Assembly (NCBI RefSeq): GCF_000379725.1
Contig: NZ_KB903629.1
Span: 1-64,000 of the forward strand
DNA: 64,000 nucleotides
Direction of reading: 5' to 3'
DNA from: Cytophaga aurantiaca DSM 3654
Lineage (GTDB): Bacteria > Bacteroidota > Bacteroidia > Cytophagales > Cytophagaceae
Under the pieces are notes generated by a model. It made no database searches. It was not told where the DNA came from and was given only the letters and a program-made list of their open reading frames with translations. Below are positions 32,975-42,129 of the stretch, piece after piece. A program made the translations under genes and the position numbers. Within the stretch, counting starts at the first letter, position 1, and each line of letters opens with the position of its first letter.

Positions 32975-35440
32975 ATGAATTTCTTAAGAAAACCCATTTT
33001 ACTTCTTGCTGCTGTTGCTGCTTTTTATTCCTGCAAACAGCAAGCTACCCGTTCCGTAGAATCTAAACCAAAAACCATACAAACCAGCAGAGGTGCCTAC
33101 AATCCAAGTACACCACTGTATTGGAATCTGATACACACAAAACTGGAAGTGTCTTTTGATTTTGCAAAACAACATCTGTTGGGTAAAGCTACAATCAGCT
33201 TAACACCACACTACTACTCTCAAAATACATTGACGTTGCAAGCAAAAGGCTTTGATGTGCATTCCATACATTATCTGCATGGTGCCGAAATAAAAACGTT
33301 CACCTACGATAAAAAAAATATTACCATTACGCTGAATAAAAATTATTCACGTCTGGATACGCTTGCATTAGTAATTGATTACACAGCAAAACCGAACGAT
33401 CTTCCAAAGTCCGGTAGTGATGCGATCACGGAAGAAAAAGGCTTATACTTTATTGATCCGCTGGGAACGGATCCACACAGACCAACACAAATATGGACGC
33501 AAGGCGAAACACAGTCTGCATCGTGCTGGTTCCCTACGCTGGATTCGCCCAATCAACGCAGCACACAGGAAATGTACATTACCGTTGATAAAAAATATAC
33601 GGTGATTTCAAACGGAGAATTGGTTTACAAAACGGAAGGTGCCAACAACCAGACGACCTGGTGTTGGGAAATGAAAAAAGCGCATGCTCCGTATTTATTT
33701 ATGATGGCAGTTGGTGAGTTTGCCAAAGTAACCGACACCTGGAACGGCATGGAAGTGAGCTATTATGTTGAACCGGAATACGAAAAATATGCGCGCAATA
33801 TTTTTGGTGAAACACCTGCCATGATCGAATTCTTTTCTACTAAACTGAATTATCCATATCCATGGCCAAAGTATTCGCAGATCGTTGTACGCGACTTTGT
33901 TTCGGGTGCAATGGAAAATACGTCTGCAAGTATTTTTATGGAAGCGTTACAAGTAGATGATCGCTTCTTAGTAGATGATAACTGGGAAAGCATTGTTTCG
34001 CATGAATTGTTTCACCATTGGTTTGGTGATCTGGTAACCTGCGAAAGCTGGTCGAACTTGCCGTTGAACGAATCGTTTGCAAACTTTTCTGAGATCGCCT
34101 GGTTCGAACACAAGTGGGGCTACGAGGCAGGATTAAAGCATGCTCAGGAAGATCTGGCAGGATATTTATCTGAAGCAGAAACAACGCAGAATCCATTGAT
34201 CCGTTATCACTATACAGACATTGAAGAAATGTTTGACAGACATAGTTACAACAAAGGTGGTTTGGTTTTAAATCTTTTAAGAAATGCTGTTGGCGAAGAA
34301 GCCTTCTACAACTCACTGCATTTGTATCTTGTACGTAATGCGTATTCTCCGGTAGAAATAGATGAGCTGCGTATGGCCTTTGAAGATGTTACAGGCGAAG
34401 ACATGCATTGGTTTTTTGATGCCTGGTTTATGAAACGCGGACATGCGCAATTGTTGGTTGAACATCATGCGGGTAAAAAGAATACTACAGAAATTATAAT
34501 TGAACAAAAGCAGGATACGACAGAAGGCACGATCTATCGCATACCGGTACAAATTGATTACAGAAGGAAAACGGACACAACGCTGCACTCTAAGAGATAC
34601 TGGATCAGCACATACAAAGATTCGATCACATTGCCGATTCCCGTTGACGAGTTATTATATCTGGTGGTTGACAGCAAACATGTGGTTGTTGGAACGGTCA
34701 CACATAAAAAATCTGTAGAATTATTAACCAATCAATTCAAATACGGAACGGATTATCTGATCCGCCAAGAAGCGTTTGAGGCAATTGTACAAACAGACAA
34801 TGCGAAAGACAATCCGTATGTACTGCACCCGGAAACACTGATAACATTGCAGCAAGCACTAAAGGACAAATCTCCTGAAGTGCGAACGGTTGCTGTAATG
34901 GAGTTTACCAAACATCCGATGCCAAACCTGGAAACGGTATTTGTTCCTAAGTTTGTAGACATGGCGAAAAACGAACCGAATGGCGAATTGCGTGCAACGG
35001 TTATTCAATTATTAACTTCCTTAGGTAACAACCCAGCATATCTGCCGATCTATAAAGAAGGTTTAAATGCTCCATCATACCACGTTTCAGGTGCTTGCCT
35101 GAATGCCTTGCTTCTTATGAACGATACAGCAACGATCGCACGGATTCCGGAATTTGAATCGCTGAGCAACTCCAGCATCATTGCTTCCCTGGCTGAGTTT
35201 TATACAAAAACAGGCGATCAGACACATTATCAATGGTTTGAAAATAAAATGAAACAAGCTTCGGATCAGGACGTATACAACCTCATGGTTGTATTTACCA
35301 AGTACGTTTTACAACTGGGAAATGAAGATAAAATGAAAGGAAGTGCTTTTTTAAAGAAGATCAGTGTAGAAAATTCACACGATGTGATTCGGAAAAATGC
35401 TAAAACCTACGCTCAGTATATCGACAAATCCATTAAATAA
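32975..35440 (+). CDS. M1-family metallo-aminopeptidase, lipoprotein
   Basis: 821 residues. Lipoprotein signal MNFLRKPILLLAAVAAFYSC (lipobox FYSC), so it is anchored in the envelope. N-terminal saddle domain, then the M1 exopeptidase motif 'GAMENTSASIF' and the zinc site H343-E344-x-x-H347 with E366 ('HELFHHWFGDLVTCESWSNL', 'NESFANF'). The C-terminal ~270 residues are HEAT-like helices ('EVRTVAVMEFTKHPMPNLET'). It removes N-terminal residues from peptides in the periplasm or on the surface. Followed 32 bp later by another lipoprotein gene, probably co-transcribed. Confidence 0.95.
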   Translation: MNFLRKPILLLAAVAAFYSCKQQATRSVESKPKTIQTSRGAYNPSTPLYWNLIHTKLEVSFDFAKQHLLGKATISLTPHYYSQNTLTLQAKGFDVHSIHYLHGAEIKTFTYDKKNITITLNKNYSRLDTLALVIDYTAKPNDLPKSGSDAITEEKGLYFIDPLGTDPHRPTQIWTQGETQSASCWFPTLDSPNQRSTQEMYITVDKKYTVISNGELVYKTEGANNQTTWCWEMKKAHAPYLFMMAVGEFAKVTDTWNGMEVSYYVEPEYEKYARNIFGETPAMIEFFSTKLNYPYPWPKYSQIVVRDFVSGAMENTSASIFMEALQVDDRFLVDDNWESIVSHELFHHWFGDLVTCESWSNLPLNESFANFSEIAWFEHKWGYEAGLKHAQEDLAGYLSEAETTQNPLIRYHYTDIEEMFDRHSYNKGGLVLNLLRNAVGEEAFYNSLHLYLVRNAYSPVEIDELRMAFEDVTGEDMHWFFDAWFMKRGHAQLLVEHHAGKKNTTEIIIEQKQDTTEGTIYRIPVQIDYRRKTDTTLHSKRYWISTYKDSITLPIPVDELLYLVVDSKHVVVGTVTHKKSVELLTNQFKYGTDYLIRQEAFEAIVQTDNAKDNPYVLHPETLITLQQALKDKSPEVRTVAVMEFTKHPMPNLETVFVPKFVDMAKNEPNGELRATVIQLLTSLGNNPAYLPIYKEGLNAPSYHVSGACLNALLLMNDTATIARIPEFESLSNSSIIASLAEFYTKTGDQTHYQWFENKMKQASDQDVYNLMVVFTKYVLQLGNEDKMKGSAFLKKISVENSHDVIRKNAKTYAQYIDKSIK

Positions 35441-35472
35441 TATAAACTAGACGACTATAATTAATTCCTGAA

Positions 35473-36027
35473 ATGAAAAAAATACTCTACCCGATTGCTC
35501 TTTCAGCTTTCATACTTGTTTCATGCGATAAAAAACCAGACGTTGTTACAGATGGTATTGACAGCTCAGCTGTAGTGGTTGAAGATACTGCCATTCCGGA
35601 TAAAGTGAAGCACATCGATAGCATCCCTCCGAATTCCGAGGTTGTAGATAGTCTTTTGAAAAAGCCGGTTACTACTCCTGCAAACAATCCATTCGGTTTA
35701 AAAGCTGGCGACAAATTATCAAGTGCGTTATCAAAAGATCCGCTTAAAAAACGTCTTCAAACAATCTTAGGAGATAAATATGAAGAGTATGTAAAATTCT
35801 TAGCCACAGCAAAACCATTGAAAAAAGATTCAGATGGTTTCTTATATACACAAGGTGCTTCCGCAAAAGGATCTAAAAACGAAGCATTCTTCCTGTATCA
35901 TCACGAGAACGATGTATTGTTTCTTGGCTACCAGAAAGGCGAAGAGCGCATCATGCTGAACGATATGAAATCCCGTATGTTCGCTCCGCAATCCGTAGAT
36001 ACCTGGGTTGAACGTCCGATAGAATAG
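35473..36027 (+). CDS. Hypothetical lipoprotein
   Basis: 184 residues. Signal MKKILYPIALSAFILVSC with lipobox LVSC. An acidic, low-complexity stretch (25-60) is followed by a compact C-terminal domain ('LKKRLQTILGDKYEEYVKFL', 'GSKNEAFFLYHHENDVLFLG'). No family recognised. Sits 32 bp downstream of the M1 aminopeptidase lipoprotein. Confidence 0.7.
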   Translation: MKKILYPIALSAFILVSCDKKPDVVTDGIDSSAVVVEDTAIPDKVKHIDSIPPNSEVVDSLLKKPVTTPANNPFGLKAGDKLSSALSKDPLKKRLQTILGDKYEEYVKFLATAKPLKKDSDGFLYTQGASAKGSKNEAFFLYHHENDVLFLGYQKGEERIMLNDMKSRMFAPQSVDTWVERPIE

Positions 36028-36028
36028 T

Positions 36029-36134
36029 TAGTGATCAGTAGACAGTAGTCAGTGGTCAGTATTGAATCGAGACAAAGTCTCTATTTTATTATTAACTCCT
36101 TAGAACGCTGCATTAACAACTCTAAGGAGAGCGT
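36029..36134. repeat. Direct repeat flanking the Cache/channel gene, left copy
   Basis: Begins with AGTGATCAGTAGACAGTAGT and CAGTGGTCAGT, then AATCGAGACAAAGTCTCT, and ends with the hairpin ACTCCTTAGAACGCTGC...TAACTCTAAGGAGAG. The same blocks in the same order and orientation follow the next gene at 38429-38555. Confidence 0.75.
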
Positions 36135-36210
36135 GATTCGTGGTCAGTTGCATTTATTAGTTAACATACTCTTTAATTAAACGACATTGGCACAAGAATA
36201 TTCATATTTC

Positions 36211-36256
36211 AATTCCCGATTAGTATCTTTAAGATAATGATCGGGAATTTTTATTT
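36211..36256 (+). terminator. Hairpin terminator between the lipoprotein and Cache/channel genes
   Basis: Stem AATTCCCGAT (36211-36220) / ATCGGGAATT (36240-36249), 19-nt loop, followed by TTTTATTTC. Confidence 0.65.
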
Positions 36257-36292
36257 CTGACACTTCGTTTTTAATTTTCTTTTTTAAATAGA

Positions 36293-38428
36293 ATGAACGC
36301 ACTCGATTATTTTAAAAAATATTTTACGCTGGCCTGCAAAATTGTTTTTGCACTGTCTCTTACAGCAGTAGCCATATGGAGCATTGTATTTTACAGAGGC
36401 AAACAACGGATCAATAAAGAGACGATTGCATTCGGAGAAACCATCACAAAAAATTCCGTTCATAAAATAGATTCGATTCTATTGAATATCCGCACGGCTG
36501 CCAATACACTAGCCGACAGCTTGAGTCACCGCAAGTATACAAAAGCAGAACTTGAAAAAGCGCTGAGTGACTTAGGGAACAGTCAGGCATATATTTTAGG
36601 TGTTACCGCTGCATATCTTCCCTATGAATTTTCACCGGATCAAAAATTATACGCTCCTTTTTACACCAGAAAAGAAGATAAGATCATTCAGACAAGCGAC
36701 TTATACGATTATACAGACCGAACAGTATGGAACTACAGTGCCTGGGTTTATAACCCGATCGAAAACAACATCTTCTGGGCCGAGCCCGGATTCGGGCCTG
36801 CAGCGCAGTCTGTCGTAACAGAATACGGTGTTCCCTTTTACGATCCCAAAGATCCGAAAAAGAAAATCGGTGTGGTTGATATCACGTTCTCTCTACATGG
36901 TTTCAATAAAATGCTGAATACATTAAAATTAGGTAAAACAGGTTATGCAATACTTGTCTCAGACAAAGGACATGTACTCTCCCATCCGCGCGAAGATTAT
37001 CTGTTGGCATTAAAATCCATGGATGTGGTTGCAAAAGAAACAGACGATGAAAATTATCGGGCAGCCGTTAAAAAATTATTAAACAAGGAAACAGGCTACG
37101 TGGAATACCTGAATCCACTGTTGAACAGGAAGTCGATCGTTTTTTATCAAACCATACCAACTACACAATGGTCGATCGCAATCAATATTATTAAAGATGA
37201 AATTGAACCGGACTTTGATTATACCTACAAGCAGGAAATTATTTTATCCTTATTCATTCTGCTTGCCATACTAAGCGGCAGTGTTGTATTCTTTAAACTC
37301 TTTCAAACAGACCGTCTGTGGGTTATCGCTGCTGAAATTTCTTTTCTCTTTATTCTTGAAATTGGTTTTATCTGGCATCTGCATCAGCAGCGACCAATGT
37401 TTGATTACGCTTCAGACGAAACAGTTATTTCCGATGTCAACTCGATCAACACCTTTGTAAATCAATCGAACGGAGAAACAGAAACGTTACATGAAGAGCC
37501 ACCGATCTACATACCCACAGGTTTGTTCATCCGCAACATTGAATTCAAAGACGGCAGATTGATTGGACTGAATGGATCGCTTTGGCAAAAGCTTGATACG
37601 GTTTTACATAAAGGAATTGAACCCGGCGTAACATTTCCGGATCTTTCAACCGATGCAGAAGCCTACACCATGGACGTTGCCTATGACCGCATTGAAGATG
37701 GGCACCGCATTATTGGATGGAATTTCAGATTGAATATTTTAAATAAGGTAGATTATAAATTGTACCCCTTCGATCGAAAAGATCTGAAAATAAATTTACG
37801 TCACAGCACCGTTGGAAAAAACATCTTCCTCATTCCGGATGCAGACGCCTATGAATCGCTGATCCCATCTACCAATCCCGGCATCAATAAAGGCATTCCG
37901 ATCGTAGGCTGGGATTTCCTTGGAAGTTATTTCAGCTACGAATACAAAAGTTTAAATACGAATTTTGGATTGCAGCATTTTCAACGCCAACGAAATATAC
38001 CTGAGTTGAGCTTCAATGTTGTACTCAGCAGAAAAATCATCGGTGCATTGATCGCACACATTCTTCCGCTGTTCATTATTCAATTGATGCTGTTCGGTGT
38101 AATTATTATCTTCTCAAAAACAGATACTACCATATCGGGTTACAATACCTTTGGTGTGATCAACAGTTGTGCTGCCTTCTTCTTCGTTATCGTAATCTCG
38201 CATATCGATCTGCGTAACACCTTGGAAATTGAAATGGTGACTTATCTGGAGTATCTCTATTTCATTGTATACATCTATGTACTCATGGTGACGGTTAACG
38301 CGCTCTTCTTCTCTTCGACCAAGGATTATTTATTTGTAGATTATAAAAATAACTACCTGCCGAAGGTATTGTTCTGGCCGGTATTTATGTTTGCGTGTAT
38401 CGTGGTGACGATTATATTATTCTATTAG
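36293..38428 (+). CDS. Cache-domain sensor fused to a pentameric ligand-gated ion-channel-like module
   Basis: 711 residues. TM1 at ~12-34, then a double-Cache periplasmic domain (~40-300; 'YDYTDRTVWNYSAWVY', 'KTGYAILVSDKGHVLSHP'), two membrane helices (~314-335, 342-362), then a second extracytoplasmic beta-domain (~405-578) opening 'IPTGLFIRNIEFKDGRLIGL' and containing 'YPFDRKDLKINL' (491-502), like the YPFD/'FPFD.Q' pre-loop of Cys-loop-type receptors, and 'PELSFNVVLSR' before four C-terminal helices: M1 582-608, M2 619-638, M3 652-673, M4 691-711. That beta-sandwich plus 4-TM plan is that of a pentameric ligand-gated channel without the loop disulfide. It has no kinase, cyclase or methyl-accepting part. 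Channel function is inference. Monocistronic and flanked by direct repeats. Confidence 0.75.
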   Translation: MNALDYFKKYFTLACKIVFALSLTAVAIWSIVFYRGKQRINKETIAFGETITKNSVHKIDSILLNIRTAANTLADSLSHRKYTKAELEKALSDLGNSQAYILGVTAAYLPYEFSPDQKLYAPFYTRKEDKIIQTSDLYDYTDRTVWNYSAWVYNPIENNIFWAEPGFGPAAQSVVTEYGVPFYDPKDPKKKIGVVDITFSLHGFNKMLNTLKLGKTGYAILVSDKGHVLSHPREDYLLALKSMDVVAKETDDENYRAAVKKLLNKETGYVEYLNPLLNRKSIVFYQTIPTTQWSIAINIIKDEIEPDFDYTYKQEIILSLFILLAILSGSVVFFKLFQTDRLWVIAAEISFLFILEIGFIWHLHQQRPMFDYASDETVISDVNSINTFVNQSNGETETLHEEPPIYIPTGLFIRNIEFKDGRLIGLNGSLWQKLDTVLHKGIEPGVTFPDLSTDAEAYTMDVAYDRIEDGHRIIGWNFRLNILNKVDYKLYPFDRKDLKINLRHSTVGKNIFLIPDADAYESLIPSTNPGINKGIPIVGWDFLGSYFSYEYKSLNTNFGLQHFQRQRNIPELSFNVVLSRKIIGALIAHILPLFIIQLMLFGVIIIFSKTDTTISGYNTFGVINSCAAFFFVIVISHIDLRNTLEIEMVTYLEYLYFIVYIYVLMVTVNALFFSSTKDYLFVDYKNNYLPKVLFWPVFMFACIVVTIILFY

Positions 38429-38555
38429 TGATCAGTGGTCAGTTTGTATTTCGAAAAATACTTCCAGTAGTTAAATCGAGACCAAGTCTCTCTTTTATTG
38501 TAAGCTCCTTAGAGCGCTGCGCTAACTCTAAGGAGAGTGTGGTGCAGTGGGCAGT
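38429..38555. repeat. Direct repeat flanking the Cache/channel gene, right copy
   Basis: TGATCAGTGGTCAGT, AATCGAGACCAAGTCTCT, then the hairpin CTCCTTAGAGCGCTGCGCTA ACTCTAAGGAG (9-bp perfect outer stem, GCGC inner stem). Same order as 36029-36134. Starts at the base after the stop codon. Confidence 0.75.
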
Positions 38556-38572
38556 ATAAAAATCCGTTACTC

Positions 38573-38681
38573 CTTGGGGCGATGCCCCAAGTTATAGTAT
38601 GAAAGCCTTTCAGGCTTATCGTTTCACATTGAATGCACAGGCTGTAAAATATTAAGCCCACGGATAAATCCGTGGGCTATG
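38573..38681. repeat. Multi-hairpin dispersed-type element
   Basis: Three hairpins in 109 bp: CTTGGGGC-GATG... (CTTGGGGC / GCCCCAAG, 38573-38591), AAAGCCTTTCAGGCTT (38602-38617) and AGCCCACGGAT / ATCCGTGGGCT (38655-38678). The layout is typical of non-coding dispersed repeats in this group, though only one copy is in the window. The last part of the gap (38682-38763) holds no gene. Confidence 0.55.
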
Positions 38682-38763
38682 CAAATTCTTCAACTATTTA
38701 TACTCGTGCCAGGCTTTAACGAAGTGTGTCTGTTGTGTATTCTCAAGATGCTTTTATGAAGCA

Positions 38764-39303
38764 TCAATTTTGAAATTGTTCTTTTAATAAAGCAACGATG
38801 TGATTTGCTTCTGCATCATCAACTCCAAGTGCGAAGGAGAATGTTTTTAATCCATAATCAAATTTTATTTTACCCGGCCCAAGTCCCCAGAATGCCCAAC
38901 GGTTACTACCAAACCAGCTATCATTATTCAATTCTGTTCTTATATTCTTTACGGCAGTTGCTTGTAGTCGCCTTTTTCGGCCAATACCAAAAATCGACTC
39001 TTCAAATAAAACTTCTCCTTTTCTCAGATTGAATTTTTCTTTACCAAAATATCCCCAAGACAATACTGAAATAATACCCACCCCACCAATTGTCCAACCA
39101 ATTAACCAAAATGTCATAAAGCCATTCATTTCACCTTGTTCAAATCCATACATAACAGTAGGATATGCACTTGTGAATCCAGCATACCACCCACCGAGCC
39201 AGGCAGTACCAAATATAAGTGCGAACCAATTTTTCTTTGAAGGAATAGAAATTCTGATTCCGTCAATTGTTTTTTCAATTTTCGCAGTTCCGTTATCTAT
39301 CAT
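38764..39303 (-). CDS. Hypothetical membrane protein with PH-like tail
   Basis: 179 residues. Two membrane helices (~28-48 and 62-85; 'FWLIGWTIGGVGIISVLSWG') split a beta-rich cytoplasmic protein: 'IDGIRISIPSKKNWF' ahead, and 'FNLRKGEVLFEESIFGIGRK' to 'IKFDYGLKTFSFALGVDDAE' behind, resembling a bacterial PH-like domain. Ends with an amphipathic helix 'ANHIVALLKEQF'. Function unknown. Confidence 0.65.
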   Translation of the reverse strand: MIDNGTAKIEKTIDGIRISIPSKKNWFALIFGTAWLGGWYAGFTSAYPTVMYGFEQGEMNGFMTFWLIGWTIGGVGIISVLSWGYFGKEKFNLRKGEVLFEESIFGIGRKRRLQATAVKNIRTELNNDSWFGSNRWAFWGLGPGKIKFDYGLKTFSFALGVDDAEANHIVALLKEQFQN

Positions 39304-39382
39304 ATTTTAATCGTATTGATTTAGGTTTGATGATCAAAATTTCATTCTGCATCAGCATTATTCTACTGGCCATTGACCACTA

Positions 39383-40879
39383 TTACTCGAACTCCAAAAA
39401 GAACGCCGACAAATGATCGATAATATCCGATGCGATCATGCCTGGTTTGGAGTGGATACGAGCTGCGGCGTCACCTGCATAACCGTGTGCAAATACGCCG
39501 ATCTTTGCTGCTTCTTCCGGTGTGTAGCCCTGCGCTAACAAAGATGTGATGATACCTGTCAACACATCTCCGCTTCCGGCAGTTGCCATGCCTGAGTTAC
39601 CGGTAGAGTTAAAGTGTACCGCGCCGGTTGGCATCACTACTGCGGTGTATGCACCTTTCAGCACAATAATCACTTGCATCTTTTTAGCAAGTTCAATGGC
39701 TTTGTGCAAACGCTCCCAGCTGTTCTGAAGTTTGATACCTGCCAAACGTTCCAGTTCTTTCGGATGCGGTGTTAAAATACTATTCGGCGGAATGTGTGTA
39801 GTCCAATGCGGATGTATTGCTAATATATTTAATGCGCTTGCATCAATTACCAAAGGATGTATAGAAGAGACAAGTAGTTCTTCCAGCACATCTGCGGTGT
39901 ATGGATGTTCGCCTAATCCCACGCCAATGCCTACCGCACTGAATTCTTCTGTCTCCGGCAATTCCGTAACAACTTCCGTATTCGGATCTATGCTTAAGAT
40001 TGCTTCGGGTATCAATGTCTGAACGATATCTACTCCGCTGCTTGGAATGTGTACGCAAAGCAAGCCGGCACCCGAACGCAGAATTGCTCTTGCAGCAAGT
40101 GTAGCAGCGCCCATCATGCCTTTGCTTCCTGCGATCAGCAATACTTTTCCAAATGTACCTTTGTGTGAAAACACCGGACGTTTGCGGATCATCGAATGCA
40201 CAACAGCGGCATCCGTATAATAATATTCGCTGAGCAGATCTGCAGTTCCTTCAAGCTTCATGCTAATATCCACAACATGCCATGAACCCGTATAGGCTTC
40301 ATGATCTGCCAGAAACAACATGAGCTTAGGCGCCTGAAAAGTTATGGTATGATCGGCAGTGATGATTGAACTGTGCTTTGCAGGATAATCGCTGTATAAA
40401 CCGGATGGAACATCTACTGCATACACCACCGCATCACTTGCATTGATGCGATCAATAACTGTTGCATAGATTCCGGTAACTTCTCTATTCAATCCGGAAC
40501 CCAGTAATGCATCAACGATCAGTACATGTTTGGGAATATTTGGAATGTCTTCTGCCTGCACGATGGACGCTACTGCTCCGAGCTGAGTCAATCGATCAAG
40601 ATTTGCAGCACAATCGGGAGTTGGTGCTCCTGTTTTAAGAATGAATGATTTTACTTTGTAACCGCGATTGATCAGCAAACGTGCAATTGCTAAACCGTCT
40701 CCTCCATTATTGCCTCTTCCGCAAAACACCCACACTTCTTTTTGAAACGAGGTATGTTTTGTAAACCAAGCCACAAAAGCATTTGCGGCACGTTCCATTA
40801 ATTCCAGTGAGGTAATACCTTCAACTTCCTGAGTATACAGGTCCAATTCGTGAATCTGAGCAGCGGTAAGAATTTTCAT
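39383..40879 (-). CDS. nnr: Bifunctional NAD(P)H-hydrate epimerase/ADP-dependent dehydratase
   Basis: 498 residues. N-terminal epimerase (YjeF_N, ~1-215) with 'GRGNNGGDGLAIARLL' and 'VVYAVDVPSGLYSD'; C-terminal carbohydrate-kinase-like dehydratase (~225-498) with 'GKVLLIAGSKGMMGAATLAA', 'LTPHPKELERLAG' and the catalytic 'GNSGMATAGSGDVLTGII'. Repairs the R and S hydrates of damaged NADH and NADPH in the cytoplasm. Full-length for the fused form. Monocistronic. Confidence 0.96.
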   Translation of the reverse strand: MKILTAAQIHELDLYTQEVEGITSLELMERAANAFVAWFTKHTSFQKEVWVFCGRGNNGGDGLAIARLLINRGYKVKSFILKTGAPTPDCAANLDRLTQLGAVASIVQAEDIPNIPKHVLIVDALLGSGLNREVTGIYATVIDRINASDAVVYAVDVPSGLYSDYPAKHSSIITADHTITFQAPKLMLFLADHEAYTGSWHVVDISMKLEGTADLLSEYYYTDAAVVHSMIRKRPVFSHKGTFGKVLLIAGSKGMMGAATLAARAILRSGAGLLCVHIPSSGVDIVQTLIPEAILSIDPNTEVVTELPETEEFSAVGIGVGLGEHPYTADVLEELLVSSIHPLVIDASALNILAIHPHWTTHIPPNSILTPHPKELERLAGIKLQNSWERLHKAIELAKKMQVIIVLKGAYTAVVMPTGAVHFNSTGNSGMATAGSGDVLTGIITSLLAQGYTPEEAAKIGVFAHGYAGDAAARIHSKPGMIASDIIDHLSAFFLEFE

Positions 40880-40978
40880 AACACTTGATATTATTTAGTT
40901 AAGACAATGCAAATTTTATGAATGGGTAAAATTTAGTTTTAAGTAATAGGTAATAAGTTTTAAGATTCTTTGTTTACA

Positions 40979-41012
40979 ATTCGTCGGACCACAAAAAAGT
41001 GGTCTGACGAAT
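40979..41012. repeat. 34-nt palindrome, copy 2
   Basis: Identical, base for base, to 32745-32778 (ATTCGTCGGACCAC, A6, GTGGTCTGACGAAT). Lies 17 bp before the larger palindromic element. Confidence 0.8.
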
Positions 41013-41028
41013 GATGTTTATCATATCA

Positions 41029-41120
41029 TCCGTCACATGAATGTGACGGCAATCAAAGCCGAGCAGTGCGAATATTGAGTACTACTCGGCTTTCATTGCC
41101 GTTGGCTTTAGCCAACGGTT
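41029..41120. repeat. Large nested palindrome
   Basis: CCGTCACATGAATGTGACGG hairpin, then GGCAATCAAAGCCGAGCAGT... mirrored by ...ACTACTCGGCTTTCATTGCC, then CCGTTGGCTTTAGCCAACGG hairpin. The central arms pair over about 20 bp. The left half recurs, decayed, at 5636-5692. Confidence 0.75.
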
Positions 41121-41167
41121 AAATAATTCCACTAGAACATGTGAATTCAGAATTCATAATTCCTTTA

Positions 41168-41902
41168 TCAAAACGTCATCGCAAAATAAACCCCTGCTGC
41201 ACGGTTTGAGTACGTAGGCATTACAACCACATTTTTATTCCATTTGTATTGATGTGTCCAGTATGCAATGTGCGCGCTCAGCATACCAATGCCTGCGCCT
41301 ACAAATACATCACTTGTGTAATGTCTGTTATTCATTACACGCAATACACCAACAGAGGTAGCAACGGTGTATGCTGCAATCGGATACCATACACTTCTGT
41401 GTCCGTATTCGCGCTGGATCATTACAGCCCCGAGGAAAGCCTGTGCGGTATGTCCCGATGGAAACGATTTGTCATTTGAACCATCCGGGCGCATAACATG
41501 TGTTCCATTTTTAAGTAAGGTTGTAGAAGCAAACATTATCACCTCAGCCTTTATTAAAATCGCTGTTCTGTTTTTTATATCTGTTTTAGCTTTTACACCA
41601 ACCCAATCTAACCCGTAGATAAACGGTACGGAAGCAAACCGTAAATAATCGTCGGCACTTGTATGAAAATTGGGATAGTTGGAAACAACTTTATCTTTCA
41701 CACTCAGATCGTTGAAACCTGTTTTATTCAATTTCATGTACATCCCAAATCCAATGAGTGCAACAGGCGCAATGGATTGTTTGAAATACTTCGAAACGGG
41801 CTGTCCTTTATATACTGTATCAACCTGTGCGGTAGCTTTTAATGCAATACACGTACAGATCAAAACCAATGGTATTATTCTTTTAATCATAGATGCTTTC
41901 AA
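41168..41902 (-). CDS. PAP2-family membrane-associated phosphatase
   Basis: 244 residues, signal or first helix MIKRIIPLVLICTCIALKATAQ. The three phosphatase motifs are intact: K-x6-RP ('KNGTHVMRP'), 'PSGH' ('KSFPSGHTAQAFLGA') and R-x5-H-x3-D ('RVMNNRHYTSDV'). Such enzymes hydrolyse phosphatidate, undecaprenyl pyrophosphate or lipid A phosphates on the outer face of the inner membrane or in the outer membrane. The substrate cannot be fixed from sequence. The likely start is the ATG at codon 5 (MIKRII) or the first ATG. Confidence 0.9.
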   Translation of the reverse strand: MKASMIKRIIPLVLICTCIALKATAQVDTVYKGQPVSKYFKQSIAPVALIGFGMYMKLNKTGFNDLSVKDKVVSNYPNFHTSADDYLRFASVPFIYGLDWVGVKAKTDIKNRTAILIKAEVIMFASTTLLKNGTHVMRPDGSNDKSFPSGHTAQAFLGAVMIQREYGHRSVWYPIAAYTVATSVGVLRVMNNRHYTSDVFVGAGIGMLSAHIAYWTHQYKWNKNVVVMPTYSNRAAGVYFAMTF

Positions 41903-42129
41903 CAGTTGATACTACTATTTTTTTTCTTAATTCCCTATTAATTGACAAAATTCAAACAAACTAAAATACAATTTACTTCAGCTCTCTATTTCACATCATG
42001 ACTCATAAATATATGAATGTAAGGACACTATAAACCTCTGTATAATTTGTAGATAACCCTTTTCCTATTTAATACTTAAATTGTCCTATTATACATATTT
42101 TTAATGTACAGAATACTGAATACGCACTT

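Noticed and set aside
38573-38681. Multi-hairpin block considered as a riboswitch or small RNA
   Set aside because: Hairpins are simple perfect palindromes as in dispersed repeats, with no conserved junction or expression platform, and it lies at gene 3' ends.
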